From Nitrososphaerota archaeon (GTDB lineage: Archaea; Thermoproteota; Nitrososphaeria; Nitrososphaerales; Nitrosopumilaceae), in contig JACRJT010000046.1 of the NCBI GenBank assembly GCA_016215465.1, positions 61,261 to 125,260 on the forward strand: a stretch of 64,000 nucleotides of DNA, written 5' to 3'. The translations under genes were made by a program, and so were the position numbers. The stretch's first letter is position 1, and the number at the start of each line of letters is the position of its first letter. Positions 7,925 through 16,888 of the stretch are shown here, piece by piece. Below the pieces are notes generated by a model. It had not been told where the DNA came from and ran no database searches. It saw only the letters and a program-made list of their open reading frames with translations.

Positions 7925-8725
7925 ATGATAGACCACTACGAGGAATCTGCAAACAACTTTTTAGAATTATCCAGCCACCAGAGACTACAAATCATATTCA
8001 AACTATTAGAGAAAAAATCCAAAGTAGCAATCATGGCAAAGGAGCTTGGCTCTACAAACCAGGAGGTACACAGGAATTTCACTAGACTAGAGGACGGCGG
8101 ATTCATCACCAAAGACAAGGACGGATACTATTCCCTTACCACATACGGCAAGACCATCTGCTCCCAGGTACCGTCTATAGTATTTCTCTCCCAGAACAGA
8201 AAGTATTTTGAGGATCATGACTTTGGCGACATTCCTGCAAAGTTCATCATGAGAATAGGACAGCTTTCTGCAGGAAAACACCTGAAAGGAATCTCTTACA
8301 CTTTGGAACAATGGAAGTCAATTTACAAAAACGCAAACCAGTACATCTACGAGACAGTATCTGAAATTCCGCTGGACAAAATTGAGCCGCTAGTCAAGCG
8401 AGTAAAAAAGGGAACCAAATACCATTACGTCTTGTCTGAATCGGCAGTCATTCCAAAGGGGAGAAAAAAACTGCTAAAGGAGCTAGAGTTTGACGGACTA
8501 ATCGATGATGGTCTGGTCCAGCGAAAGATGACAAAGACAGTCCAGGTTGTGGTGGTGCTAAACGAAAAGGAAGCATCGGTTGCGTTTCCAGACATTGATG
8601 GAGAATCAGACATAACAGAACTGTTCTATTCTGATGATCCAATGTTTCACGAGTGGTGCCTTGACTATTTTAGATACTGCTGGTACGGCTCTGATGTTTT
8701 TCAAGAAAGCAAAATCAAAGAGTAA
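7925..8725 (+). CDS. winged-helix transcription regulator, archaeal two-domain type
   Basis: 266 residues from ATG 7925; a TTG start at 7901 is also possible. The N-terminal MarR/ArsR-like winged helix (SSHQRLQIIFKLLEKKSKVA, STNQEVHRNFTRLEDGGFI, KDGYYSLTTYGK) is followed by a C-terminal alpha/beta domain like that of archaeal FilR1/DUF1724 regulators. It is divergent from purB with about 85 bases between them. The ligand and targets are unknown. Confidence 0.72.
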   Translation: MIDHYEESANNFLELSSHQRLQIIFKLLEKKSKVAIMAKELGSTNQEVHRNFTRLEDGGFITKDKDGYYSLTTYGKTICSQVPSIVFLSQNRKYFEDHDFGDIPAKFIMRIGQLSAGKHLKGISYTLEQWKSIYKNANQYIYETVSEIPLDKIEPLVKRVKKGTKYHYVLSESAVIPKGRKKLLKELEFDGLIDDGLVQRKMTKTVQVVVVLNEKEASVAFPDIDGESDITELFYSDDPMFHEWCLDYFRYCWYGSDVFQESKIKE

Positions 8726-8766
8726 TCTCTTGGATTTGACTAGACCTACTGAATGATCTCATCTTT

Positions 8767-9636
8767 TTAATTTTGGTTCTTTGAAATGTATGTCTTCATA
8801 AACCATTTTAAGAAATTGAGATCATCGTTTTTTGTCTGGGAATGTTCTAGCGCTTTGTAATAACTCTCTCTTTGACCATATTCTATGTTCAACATGGGAT
8901 AGTTGTTTTCATCCAAAACACAGTTCATCATTAATCTTGAGATACGCCCATTTCCATCGCCAAAAGGGTGGATTGAAACAAACTTTAGATGAACCAGTGC
9001 TGCAACTTCCACTGGATTGGTTGTTGCTTTTACTGAATTATACCATTTGAAAAAATCAACGACTAGATCAAAAACTTGGCCTCCATCTGGAAATTTGGCC
9101 TTGCTGTTAGTTACCGTGATGTCTCCATAATCACGTATTTCTCCTGCCAAATCGATTTTGGTCTGATTGAACATTTTCGTGTGCCAATATCTGACTGTAC
9201 TAAGAGATAGTGATTTTTGATGGGTGATCATTTCAAAAAAAACTTGCTGTGCCAGTTCTGCTTCTATCATGTCTGCCTTTGGTTTGTTTTTCGGTGTTAT
9301 CCCATCAGCTAAAAGTCTTTTGGTATCAAGTCTTGTAAGGGATGATCCTTCGATTTTCTGAGTGTGATAGGTAAAGTTTATTGCAAAATTTTTGATTTCT
9401 TGCTCACGGACACTTTTTGGCATTTTTTTCCTGTTTTGAATAAATCTTTTTTGTATCTGTTCTAATTGTGGGTACCACTCCTCGTGGTAAAAATCCAAGA
9501 CCAGTTTTTTCTTTAATTCCTCAATATTTTCTGGAACTGTTTTTCCAAGATAGACTTCTTTTTGTCTGCCAAAGGCATGGTGGTTTAGATAATAATAGAT
9601 ATTGTTGCCTTTTTTTTTCGAAACTACCGTTGCCAT
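8767..9636 (-). CDS. Fic-family AMP-transferase-like protein (first copy)
   Basis: The complete Fic motif HPFGDGNGRISR is at about residues 223-234 and the N-terminal inhibitory motif TQKIEG is at about 92-97. The conserved inhibitory glutamate makes it a class II, self-inhibited Fic protein. These enzymes transfer AMP or a related group to hydroxyl side chains of target proteins. It has 289 residues and no C-terminal DNA-binding domain. It stands alone between unrelated genes with no antitoxin-like partner. A second Fic gene is at 12787. Confidence 0.9.
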   Translation of the reverse strand: MATVVSKKKGNNIYYYLNHHAFGRQKEVYLGKTVPENIEELKKKLVLDFYHEEWYPQLEQIQKRFIQNRKKMPKSVREQEIKNFAINFTYHTQKIEGSSLTRLDTKRLLADGITPKNKPKADMIEAELAQQVFFEMITHQKSLSLSTVRYWHTKMFNQTKIDLAGEIRDYGDITVTNSKAKFPDGGQVFDLVVDFFKWYNSVKATTNPVEVAALVHLKFVSIHPFGDGNGRISRLMMNCVLDENNYPMLNIEYGQRESYYKALEHSQTKNDDLNFLKWFMKTYISKNQN

Positions 9637-9882
9637 ACTATTTGTGTTATCTACCTCTTTTAATTAAATTTACTCTTTTTCTAAACTAGGTTGGGTAAGT
9701 TTTTACATGATAACCTTCACCGAGTAATTTTCATTATACACGGTAGGACTTTTTGTAGTGGATATGTGAAATGAAAATCAAATTCAGACTAATCATCAAT
9801 CGAGTTTTTACAGAGAAAATCAATGATTTTTTACAGTATTTCCACTTGTTATGATTTAAATTGTTTCAAAGTCGCCATACCG

Positions 9883-11334
9883 ATGATGTCATCTATTACT
9901 CCAAAAAAAGTTGGAAACATGCAGTACAGAATCGAAGCTGACTCCAGCAAGGGCATGAAGGTGCCAGTCACCATATATGCAGACGAATCCCTGGTGCAAA
10001 AAATGATGACAGACAGAACCATTCTGCAGGCAATCAACGTATCCACCATTCCTGGAATTCAGGGACATGCGGTGGTTCTACCCGACGGGCACGAAGGATA
10101 TGGATTTCCAGTAGGAGGCGTAGCCGCAATGGATGCAGAAGAAGGCATGATTAGTCCTGGCGGTGTTGGATATGACATCAACTGCGGGGTGAGACTGCTT
10201 AGGACAAATCTCACCGAACAAAATGTTAGACCAAAACTAAAAGAACTTGTAACTGATCTTTTTAATTCGATTCCATCGGGCGTGGGCTCGCAAGGCGCCG
10301 TTAAACTAAACTATTCTGAATTAGACGAGGTCCTGGTGCGGGGTGTCAACTGGGCAATCGAGCACGGTTATGGTACTGCAAATGACGCAGATGTCTGTGA
10401 GGAAAACGGGCAGATAAAAAATGCCGATCCAAACAAGGTTTCAAACACTGCGCGAAAAAGGGGCGCACCGCAGCTTGGAAGCCTTGGTTCTGGCAATCAC
10501 TTTTTAGAAGTTCAAAAAATTGAAAAAATTTACGACGAGGAGGCGGCAAAGAGGATGGGAATAAAAGAAGGCAACGTGACCGTTCTGATTCACTGCGGCT
10601 CTCGTGGGTTCGGGCACCAGATATGCAGTGACTATCTCAGAGTATCAGAGCAGGCATTGCAAAAATACGACATTCATCTGCCAGACAGGGAACTGGCATG
10701 CGTTCCAAATTCTTCTGAGGAGGGCGAGTCATACCGAAAGGCAATGTTTGCAGCTCTAAACTTTGCGTGGAGCAACCGCCAGATGATCACTCACTGGACA
10801 AGAAAATCATTTGAGCGAGTATTCAAGCAATCAGAGTCTGATCTTGACATGGGACTAGTCTACGATGTTGCACATAATATCGCAAAGGTTGAGAAACACA
10901 AAATCGACGGACGCGAAAAATCAGTAGTTGTACACAGAAAGGGCGCAACTCGGGCGTTTCCTGCAAACAGAGAAGAGATCCCACTAAAGTATCGTGACTT
11001 GGGACAGCCTGTATTGATTCCTGGCTCCATGGGAACTGGAAGCTGGATTTTATTGGGACAGCCAAATTCGATGAACCTAAGCTTTGGTTCTACTGCGCAC
11101 GGAGCAGGCAGAATGATGTCCCGCTCAAAGGCAAGGCGCGACTTTACAGAAGATCAGGTCAAAAAATCACTCAGTGATAAAGGAATTTTCATCAAGTCAT
11201 TAACAAGGGACGGGGTGGTAGAGGAGACTCCGGAGGCATACAAGGATGTGGACGCAGTGGTAAACGTATCGCACGAGCTTGGAATCGCAACAAAGGTAGC
11301 AAAGCTTGTCCCAATCGGCGTGATAAAGGGATGA
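9883..11334 (+). CDS. rtcB: tRNA-splicing ligase RtcB
   Basis: Joins 2',3'-cyclic phosphate and 5'-hydroxyl ends of tRNA exons. About 483 residues and no intein. Visible motifs are metal-binding GGVGYDINCGVR, GSLGSGNHFLEVQ, HCGSRGFGHQ, DVAHNIAKVEKH, the guanylylation-site region STAHGAGRMMSR, and GSMGTGSW. ATG 9883 (or 9886) is 25-30 bases after TATTTAAA-like TGATTTAAATT, fitting a leaderless mRNA; an upstream frame extension to 9823 is unlikely. It overlaps the next gene by 4 bases (ATGA). Confidence 0.95.
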   Translation: MMSSITPKKVGNMQYRIEADSSKGMKVPVTIYADESLVQKMMTDRTILQAINVSTIPGIQGHAVVLPDGHEGYGFPVGGVAAMDAEEGMISPGGVGYDINCGVRLLRTNLTEQNVRPKLKELVTDLFNSIPSGVGSQGAVKLNYSELDEVLVRGVNWAIEHGYGTANDADVCEENGQIKNADPNKVSNTARKRGAPQLGSLGSGNHFLEVQKIEKIYDEEAAKRMGIKEGNVTVLIHCGSRGFGHQICSDYLRVSEQALQKYDIHLPDRELACVPNSSEEGESYRKAMFAALNFAWSNRQMITHWTRKSFERVFKQSESDLDMGLVYDVAHNIAKVEKHKIDGREKSVVVHRKGATRAFPANREEIPLKYRDLGQPVLIPGSMGTGSWILLGQPNSMNLSFGSTAHGAGRMMSRSKARRDFTEDQVKKSLSDKGIFIKSLTRDGVVEETPEAYKDVDAVVNVSHELGIATKVAKLVPIGVIKG

Positions 11335-11732
11335 GCGACGACCACGAGCTTGAAATGCTAAAGGCAAAGCGCCTGGCAGAAATGCAAAAAAACATTACAT
11401 CTCAGGCAAAGATACAGCCTGCAGCAGAGCCGAAAAAAACTATACCGTTCCGAGACACTTTGATTTCAAGACTTGGGTATCGTGGGATGGAGGTACTGCA
11501 AAACGCAGAGCGCCAGTTTCCACACGAAACCAAAATGATAGTTGACAAGCTTGGCGAATTAATGCAGGCTGGCGAGATAAACGAAGAAATTGACGGCGGA
11601 AAACTACTTGCACTGTTTAGATCAGTTGGGATCAACGTGAGGATGGAAACTAAAATCAACATAGAGCAGGACGGAAAATTTGTCTCACTCTCTGACAAGC
11701 TGACGACCAAGCCAGATGATTCAAATGATTAA
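11331..11732 (+). CDS. PDCD5-like DNA-binding protein
   Basis: 133 residues with the archaeal PDCD5/DUF122 pattern: an N-terminal charged helix (MSDDHELEMLKAKRLAEMQK), a Pro/Ala linker and the core ISRLGYRGMEVLQNAERQFP with a basic, disordered end. Homologues bind double-stranded DNA; the archaeal role is not well known. Its start overlaps the rtcB stop (ATGA), so translation is probably coupled. Confidence 0.85.
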   Translation: MSDDHELEMLKAKRLAEMQKNITSQAKIQPAAEPKKTIPFRDTLISRLGYRGMEVLQNAERQFPHETKMIVDKLGELMQAGEINEEIDGGKLLALFRSVGINVRMETKINIEQDGKFVSLSDKLTTKPDDSND

Positions 11733-12042
11733 CACCGTCTACGAAATAAGCTCAGTCAATTATTTGGATGACAAGTTCATAATCAACAACGCACTGTCCG
11801 AGCTTGCAGCTAAATGCGGACTGCAAAACGAATTTGATTTTGGGCAGCCGACATCAATGTTTGGCTGGACGTTCTTTAAGGTCTTGATAAAGCCAAACTT
11901 TCAGATGCAAATAGAGCAAAAGCTTGCCGACATGATAAAAAAATCTAAAGGAAGCAAGCACGAAGAAAAATTTACAAATTTTCTGTCTGACTATTTCCAA
12001 TCAAAGGGTTGTAAGGTAAAAGTAAAACTGACTGATGCCTAG
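11725..12042 (+). CDS. hypothetical protein
   Basis: About 105 residues (start ATG 11725, overlapping the PDCD5-like stop by 8 bases). It has no membrane segment and no motif I recognise. It contains an amphipathic helix pattern ([37 protein letters not shown]). Its position suggests it is the last gene of the rtcB-PDCD5 unit. The 3' end overlaps the convergent S11 gene by 4 bases. Confidence 0.7.
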   Translation: MINTVYEISSVNYLDDKFIINNALSELAAKCGLQNEFDFGQPTSMFGWTFFKVLIKPNFQMQIEQKLADMIKKSKGSKHEEKFTNFLSDYFQSKGCKVKVKLTDA

Positions 12043-12437
12043 ACTCTTCTTCCTCTTTTCCCACCCTTCTTTCGTGTGGTGTCGTGAGGGATTGGTGTTA
12101 CGTCGTCGATTCTGCCTATTCTGAATCCTCCTCTTGCCAAAGCCCTGATTGCTGCTTGTGCGCCAGGTCCTGGTACTCTAGAACCTACGCCGCCGACTGC
12201 TCTAACTCTAATGTGAAATGCTGTAAAGCCTTTGATCTTTGCTGCCTCTACTACTGCGTTTGATGATTTCATTGCCGCAAATGGCGAGGACTCGTATCTA
12301 TCTGCGCTGACGTGTCGTCCACCTGAGCTAATTGCGATGGTTTCTCCGCCTGTCAGATCTGTCATGTGTACTATGGTATTGTTGTAGCTGCTGTAGATGT
12401 GCGCAATACCCCACTTTTCGACCTTTTCTTCTGACAT
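12039..12437 (-). CDS. rps11: 30S ribosomal protein S11 (uS11)
   Basis: Clear uS11: [22 protein letters not shown] at the start, [34 protein letters not shown] and the basic tail [13 protein letters not shown]. It binds the platform of the small subunit near the mRNA exit. It stands alone rather than in an operon with S4/S13. The TATA-like TTTTTAAAC (minus strand, 12459-12467) is placed for a leaderless transcript beginning at ATG 12437. Confidence 0.98.
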   Translation of the reverse strand: MSEEKVEKWGIAHIYSSYNNTIVHMTDLTGGETIAISSGGRHVSADRYESSPFAAMKSSNAVVEAAKIKGFTAFHIRVRAVGGVGSRVPGPGAQAAIRALARGGFRIGRIDDVTPIPHDTTRKKGGKRGRRV

Positions 12438-12634
12438 TGTCTACCAAAACATTAGGGGGTTTAAAAAACATTATCGGACTTTGATTCTAAAAACACAGAA
12501 AAATCCTACTTGGATTAGTGAGGCAATTAGAAACTGAGTTTTATTCAGAATTAAACTCGGTGAATTAACGTCAATTCTGTTTGTTATACAATTTTTAGGC
12601 AATCAACAAAATCGTTTTAAACTGACTTTAATGT

Positions 12635-12664
12635 TATTATACTAAAATGCCTTTTAGTATAATA
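12635..12664. promoter_or_regulatory. 13-base-arm perfect inverted repeat upstream of Fic gene
   Basis: Arms TATTATACTAAAA and TTTTAGTATAATA are perfect reverse complements separated by TGCC. The element lies about 120 bases before the GTG start of the Fic-wHTH protein, whose own C-terminal winged helix could bind here. A stem-loop in RNA is the other possibility. Confidence 0.6.
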
Positions 12665-12689
12665 GGAAATTTCATTGTTATACAACAAT

Positions 12690-12742
12690 ATAGCAACTAT
12701 TACAACCATTGTGCCTATAGCAACTATGGCAACCATTATGCC
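12690..12742. repeat. 27-base imperfect tandem repeat (two units)
   Basis: The unit ATAGCAACTATtaCAACCATTgTGCC at 12690-12715 recurs at 12717-12742. Inside it a 9-base period of (c/t)aA(C/T)TAT-like triplet triads is visible. Too few units for CRISPR. It may be a cluster of protein-binding sites or replication slippage. Confidence 0.6.
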
Positions 12743-12786
12743 AATTATTTCAATAATGGGCTACGATTGTAAAGGAGTGAGCATAC

Positions 12787-13941
12787 GTGGAAACTAGCGC
12801 ATTTGCAAAACCTTCTGGGAAACTGGTAAAAAACAAAGAGTCTCACATAACGTTTCTTCCCGACAAACTGCCTCCAAAAATTGAATATGATCAGAGTGTC
12901 GTTGCACTGCTTTCAGAAGCAAGTATCCATCTTGGAAGGCTATCTGGCATAGGAACTTTAGTCCCTAACCCTCACTTGCTAATCCGGCCTTATGTTTTAC
13001 GTGAAGCTGTACTTAGTTCAAAGATTGAAGGAACGCAAGCATCGATTCTGGATGTATTTAGATTTCAAGCAGGCAGTTTTGACAGTTCACAAGATGCAGA
13101 ATCAAAACGAGTTGCAGAAGTTGTGAATTATGTGTCTGCATTAGATGACTGTCTAGCATCTGTGAAGAAAGGAAACGTAATAGATCTAAACATGATGAAG
13201 TCTGCACATAAAAAACTAATGAAGAATGTACGCGGTCAGGAACTAGAACCTGGCAAATTCAGAACAGTTCAAAATTGGATTGGAGTTCCTGGAACAAAAA
13301 TAGAAGATGCAACATATGTGCCTCCTAGAGCAGAAAACATAATTGAGTTATTAGGAGACCTGGCAAATTTTATCAATAATCCAACAGATAGAATACCTGT
13401 TTTATTACAATGTGCCATAATACATTATCAGTTTGAAGCAATACATCCCTTCGGAGACGGGAATGGAAGAATCGGACGCCTTTTGATTCCTTTATTATTG
13501 CAAAGTAGGGGATTGTTGAGTCAACCTCTTTTGTATGTAAGTGTCTATGTTGAAAAAAACAAATCTCAATACTATCACGCGTTGCTAGAGGTTAGTAAAA
13601 ACAGTGACTGGACAAACTGGTTCAAATTCTTTTTGATGGCAGTGATAACCCAAGCTAAAGATGCTTCTGAGAATATTCAAAAATTAATGAATCTGCGAGA
13701 GTCATATGACCACAAATTATGCTCAGCCAAGGCATCCGTAAGCGCAATGTTGCTATCTGATTATCTATTCTCAAATCCTATCATAACAATCCCGACTGCA
13801 GCCACATATCTGAAAATAACCTATCCTCCTGCAAAAAAAGCCATTGATAGACTGGTTAAGTTGGGAATACTGGTTGAACAAAATAAGCGAGAAAGGAACA
13901 AAACTTTTGTGGCTCGTGAAATAATGGATATCTTAAGCTAG
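12787..13941 (+). CDS. Fic-family protein with C-terminal winged helix (second copy)
   Basis: 384 residues. An N-terminal Fic-associated domain (DUF4172-like position), an inhibitory helix with SSKIEG at about 77-82 (class II), the Fic core motif HPFGDGNGRIGR at about 220-231, and a C-terminal winged-helix segment (PTAATYLKITYPPAKKAIDRLVKLGILVE). It starts with GTG, 9 bases after AAAGGAG, one of the clearer ribosome-binding sites in the window. This domain layout is widespread in bacteria, so lateral transfer is plausible. Predicted to AMPylate proteins and probably to sense or regulate through DNA binding. Confidence 0.92.
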   Translation: METSAFAKPSGKLVKNKESHITFLPDKLPPKIEYDQSVVALLSEASIHLGRLSGIGTLVPNPHLLIRPYVLREAVLSSKIEGTQASILDVFRFQAGSFDSSQDAESKRVAEVVNYVSALDDCLASVKKGNVIDLNMMKSAHKKLMKNVRGQELEPGKFRTVQNWIGVPGTKIEDATYVPPRAENIIELLGDLANFINNPTDRIPVLLQCAIIHYQFEAIHPFGDGNGRIGRLLIPLLLQSRGLLSQPLLYVSVYVEKNKSQYYHALLEVSKNSDWTNWFKFFLMAVITQAKDASENIQKLMNLRESYDHKLCSAKASVSAMLLSDYLFSNPIITIPTAATYLKITYPPAKKAIDRLVKLGILVEQNKRERNKTFVAREIMDILS

Positions 13942-14134
13942 TAATCAATCTGGAACTGAAAAACACACTATTCAGGGTTTTTGCGTGGTTTGAATCTAAG
14001 ATCAGAGTTACCTAGCTCGGATCGTGAAACAGTGATCATCTTTCTATCATGCTCTATTTCTCCTCATTGCTAGGCAATTCATGGGATGTGGCAAATATAG
14101 AAAAACGTATGCAGGACGAGACAAAATCACGTGA

Positions 14135-15067
14135 CTAGTTAAAGTGCAGCCATCCGCCGGACTCTATTTTCTTGTCTGCAAAAAACACACCATGTCCTCT
14201 CTCAACCTGACCGATCTCAATTAAAGTAATCCTGCGTGATTTTGCGATTTGCTTTATCTTTTTTAGATTTCTTTGAGGTGCGGTTCCGACAATTTCGTAT
14301 TCCTCGCCGCCGTTGAACACAAGATCGATCACATCCAGCTTGTTTTGCCTGGCAAATTTTTCAAGTGCCGGATCCATTGGCAGATTGCTGATTACAAATT
14401 TCTTCTCACTCTGGGCAGCCATCTCCACTAGTGTAGTTGATAGCCCGTCACTAGAGTCCATTGCAGATGATAGATATTTTCCTGCAGATACTCCAAAGCC
14501 AAGCCTTGGCATGGGGTGATACACTGTATGCTTTATCTTATTGGCAAATTTTGATTCTGCTTTTTTTCCATCCATTACATGTCTTAGGCCCGCAGATGCG
14601 TTCCCAAACGGACCTGTAACTATGATGGAATCACCAATCTTTGCGCCCTCTCTGTGTACTATTCTGTCTGAAATTCCAAAAAATGACACTGACAGTACTA
14701 GTTCCTTTCCCTCGTTTGTGTCTCCTCCGAGAATTTTAAATCCAAACTCCCTTGATGCTCCCCTGAACCCGTCTGCAATCTCTTTGATCTTTTTTGCAGA
14801 ATATTTTCTTGGTATTGTAACAGATATGATGCAGTATAGGGGTAGCACACCCTTTGATGCAAAATCCGAAACGCATGCAACCACACTTTTTCGTGCAGCA
14901 TCAGATAGTTTCATCTTTGGAGGAATGTCAGTGCTTTCAACCAAGGTGTCTGTCTTGATTACGCCTAATTTTTTGCCAAGCTTGAATATCTCGACATCCT
15001 CTGAGACGAATCTGCCAAAGCTTTTCTGAAATATTTTGATTATTTCCTTTTCATTTAACTTGGTCAT
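14135..15067 (-). CDS. thiL: thiamine-monophosphate kinase
   Basis: 310 residues of the AIR-synthase/ThiL fold. Motifs are VIKTDTLVESTDIPP (metal/ATP loop), GDTNEGKELVLSV, IIVTGPFGNASAGL and DSSDGLSTTLVEMA. It phosphorylates thiamine monophosphate to thiamine diphosphate. It overlaps the upstream phosphohexomutase gene by 17 bases. A hydrogenase-maturation HypE role is less likely from the motif order. Confidence 0.9.
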   Translation of the reverse strand: MTKLNEKEIIKIFQKSFGRFVSEDVEIFKLGKKLGVIKTDTLVESTDIPPKMKLSDAARKSVVACVSDFASKGVLPLYCIISVTIPRKYSAKKIKEIADGFRGASREFGFKILGGDTNEGKELVLSVSFFGISDRIVHREGAKIGDSIIVTGPFGNASAGLRHVMDGKKAESKFANKIKHTVYHPMPRLGFGVSAGKYLSSAMDSSDGLSTTLVEMAAQSEKKFVISNLPMDPALEKFARQNKLDVIDLVFNGGEEYEIVGTAPQRNLKKIKQIAKSRRITLIEIGQVERGHGVFFADKKIESGGWLHFN

Positions 15068-16337
15068 GACTTTCTTTTACTAGAACGGTTATATCTTTTT
15101 GAATTCTTTTTGCTTTCTGCAAATCATTTGATTCGACAGAAATCCGGATGATGTCTTCTGTGTTTGACTTGCGAACCAAACCCCACGTGTTCTCATCGAC
15201 AATTACCTTTACGCCGTCAATTGTTATGATGTCACTGAATTTTCCTTTAACCTTTTTTTGGAATCTATCAAGTACCACATTGTGCAATTTTGATTCTATT
15301 CTGATTTTTGTCCTAAGCTGGAAATAGCTAGATACGAATTGTATTATTTTGTCGACTTTATTTCCATCCATCGCCGCAATCAGTCCACTAGTTAGTATTC
15401 CGTCGCGGCACATGTTAAATTCAGGCAGTATGAACCCGCCGCTACTTCCCTCTCCACCTGCCTGACATTTTTTCTTTAGCATAGTATCTATCACGTTTGC
15501 CTCGCCGACCTTTGAGCGAATCACCACCCCGCCATTATCCAAAATGTATCTCTCAACTGCAATGCTTGTGTCTATGCTAAGACAGAATCTCTTGTAGCCA
15601 AGGTCTAGCGCCTTTGATACCCCAAGTGCAAGCGTGGTGTCTGGCGACTGCTTTTTGCCATCCTTTACCACCACCAACCTGTCGCCGTCCAAGTCAAATG
15701 CAAACCCAATGTCTGCCTTTTTGCTAACCCCAACTAGTTGCGTCAGTGGGTCTACAGTCGGGTCTGGTCCCCTTTTTGAATTAATCATCTGGATCTGGCA
15801 GCCAATTGCCTTAAGCAGGGTTGGTGCGACATCTAGTGCCGCGCCCCCGCCCACATCCACTGCGACTTTTACTCTCTTTGCCTTTCCAATTATCCTTGAT
15901 GCCTCTTGCACGTATTTTGATGAAACCTTGTGTTCTGCGCCAATTTTTCTAGATATGTGCTTTTTTTCCTGCAGAATTTTTTCAAATTCTTTTTCGTTGG
16001 GACCCCTGCCATCTATGATGAACTTTAATCCGTTCCATTCCAGAGGATTGTGCGATGACGTGATGACTAGCCCTGCGCCGTACCTCCGGGCCTCTCGAAA
16101 TACCACCGGCGTTGGCACCATCCCTAAATTGTACACATCTATTCCCCGTTCCAGCAATGCCGCAATCGCAGTTTCCCTGACCATCTCGCCTGACGGCCTT
16201 GTGTCGTTTCCCACAACGCATTTTTTTGATTTTATGAGCGGCGCAAAATTACTGCAAAATTTCAATATGTCTTTTAGTGTAAGGTCATCTCCAAAAATCC
16301 CCCGTATCCCAGAAATGGATTTTTTCAATTGCTCCAA
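15051..16337 (-). CDS. glmM: phosphoglucosamine/phosphomannomutase family enzyme
   Basis: 428 residues of the alpha-D-phosphohexomutase family. The active-site serine loop is TSSHNP, the metal-binding loop is FDLDGDR, the sugar-binding loop is GEGSSGGFILPEF, and a phosphate-binding segment is near the C-terminus. In archaea such enzymes isomerise glucosamine or mannose phosphates for glycan precursors; the exact sugar is uncertain, so glmM is tentative. It is transcribed with thiL. Confidence 0.85.
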   Translation of the reverse strand: MEQLKKSISGIRGIFGDDLTLKDILKFCSNFAPLIKSKKCVVGNDTRPSGEMVRETAIAALLERGIDVYNLGMVPTPVVFREARRYGAGLVITSSHNPLEWNGLKFIIDGRGPNEKEFEKILQEKKHISRKIGAEHKVSSKYVQEASRIIGKAKRVKVAVDVGGGAALDVAPTLLKAIGCQIQMINSKRGPDPTVDPLTQLVGVSKKADIGFAFDLDGDRLVVVKDGKKQSPDTTLALGVSKALDLGYKRFCLSIDTSIAVERYILDNGGVVIRSKVGEANVIDTMLKKKCQAGGEGSSGGFILPEFNMCRDGILTSGLIAAMDGNKVDKIIQFVSSYFQLRTKIRIESKLHNVVLDRFQKKVKGKFSDIITIDGVKVIVDENTWGLVRKSNTEDIIRISVESNDLQKAKRIQKDITVLVKESHDQVK

Positions 16338-16381
16338 AGTCAGAAAGGCTTTTTATAAACTCTGATAACTCTGCGAACCAT

Positions 16382-16455
16382 GCCTCGATAGCTCAGCCTG
16401 GTAGAGCGAACGCCTCGTAAGCGTTAGGTCGCGGGATCAAATCCCGCTCGAGGCT
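16382..16455 (+). tRNA. tRNA-Thr (anticodon CGT)
   Basis: A full cloverleaf: acceptor GCCTCGA with TCGAGGC, D arm GCTC-AGCCTGGTA-GAGC, anticodon stem AACGC/GCGTT around the loop CTCGTAA (anticodon CGT), T arm GCGGG-ATCAAAT-CCCGC, discriminator T. No intron and no encoded CCA. Confidence 0.96.
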
Positions 16456-16480
16456 GTAAATTAAATTTTAAAAAGATCGT

Positions 16481-16570
16481 TTATTGTTCTTCTGGGGCTT
16501 CAATGTCTATCTCGAGTTCTTTTCCAAGTCCTTGCCACCATTTACTAGTCTGCTCTGTCATGCTCCCCAT
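16481..16570 (-). CDS. possible small protein
   Basis: 29 residues from ATG 16570 or 26 from ATG 16561 (MTEQTSKWWQGLG, then an acidic end). The frame stays open and protein-like upstream to 16612 (DRSIREHFTLL) but has no start there, so this may be the end of a damaged longer gene. No motif is recognised. Confidence 0.3.
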   Translation of the reverse strand: MGSMTEQTSKWWQGLGKELEIDIEAPEEQ

Positions 16571-16664
16571 TAGTAACGTAAAATGCTCCCTTATAGATCT
16601 GTCGGTTGATAAATCACATTATCTTGATTTGTGCAAATTCTATTTCTGATCTACAAAAACAATT

Positions 16665-16838
16665 TTAGATCTCATTGCGTTTTTTCATTTTTGATCTTCG
16701 ATACAAAATGATAGCAAGTGCGCCGCCAGCACAGCCCCAAAAGACTGGCCATCGGAGAGGATTATCCACCATACCCAAAAACGAATACGCGGTTCCACCA
16801 ATCAGTGCAAAGCCAATCAGTTCTAGGATCTTACTCAT
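16665..16838 (-). CDS. small membrane protein
   Basis: 57 residues from ATG 16838 with two hydrophobic segments (about 6-23 and 31-45) and a basic cytoplasmic-type tail (RRSKMKKRNEI). A TATA-like ATATATC lies just upstream on the minus strand, about 16861-16867. Divergent from another small membrane protein with which it may share an AT-rich promoter. Function unknown. Confidence 0.5.
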   Translation of the reverse strand: MSKILELIGFALIGGTAYSFLGMVDNPLRWPVFWGCAGGALAIILYRRSKMKKRNEI

Positions 16839-16888
16839 GTGATGTTTCAATGTTGAAAAGATATATTGTTTTTTTATCTAGACTAACT

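Larger units (their letters stand above)
12438..12786. other. 349-base AT-rich intergenic region with repeats
   Basis: It holds the S11 promoter at its left end. To the right are a 30-base perfect inverted repeat, a shorter inverted repeat (ATTGTT-N4-AACAAT, 12674-12689), a two-unit tandem repeat, and a Shine-Dalgarno-like AAAGGAG at 12771-12777 in front of the second Fic gene. I see no convincing coding frame. Confidence 0.7.

Noticed and set aside
9637..9882. Hidden gene between the first Fic gene and rtcB
   Set aside because: AT-rich, with stops in all frames; only the rtcB promoter is evident.
9883..11334. Intein or insertion in rtcB
   Set aside because: The protein is of normal length and all motifs are contiguous.
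12690..12742. CRISPR array
   Set aside because: Only two units without unique spacers, and no cas genes in the window.
13942..14134. Small ORFs after the second Fic gene (for example 29 codons ending at 14137)
   Set aside because: No promoter at leaderless distance and no conserved pattern; the gap of 193 bases otherwise shows nothing.
14541..15029. 162-residue ORF on the plus strand
   Set aside because: It is antisense to thiL with no recognisable pattern.
15634..16365. 243-residue ORF on the plus strand
   Set aside because: It mirrors the phosphohexomutase gene; the composition (Ser/Pro/Cys-rich) is that of an antisense frame.
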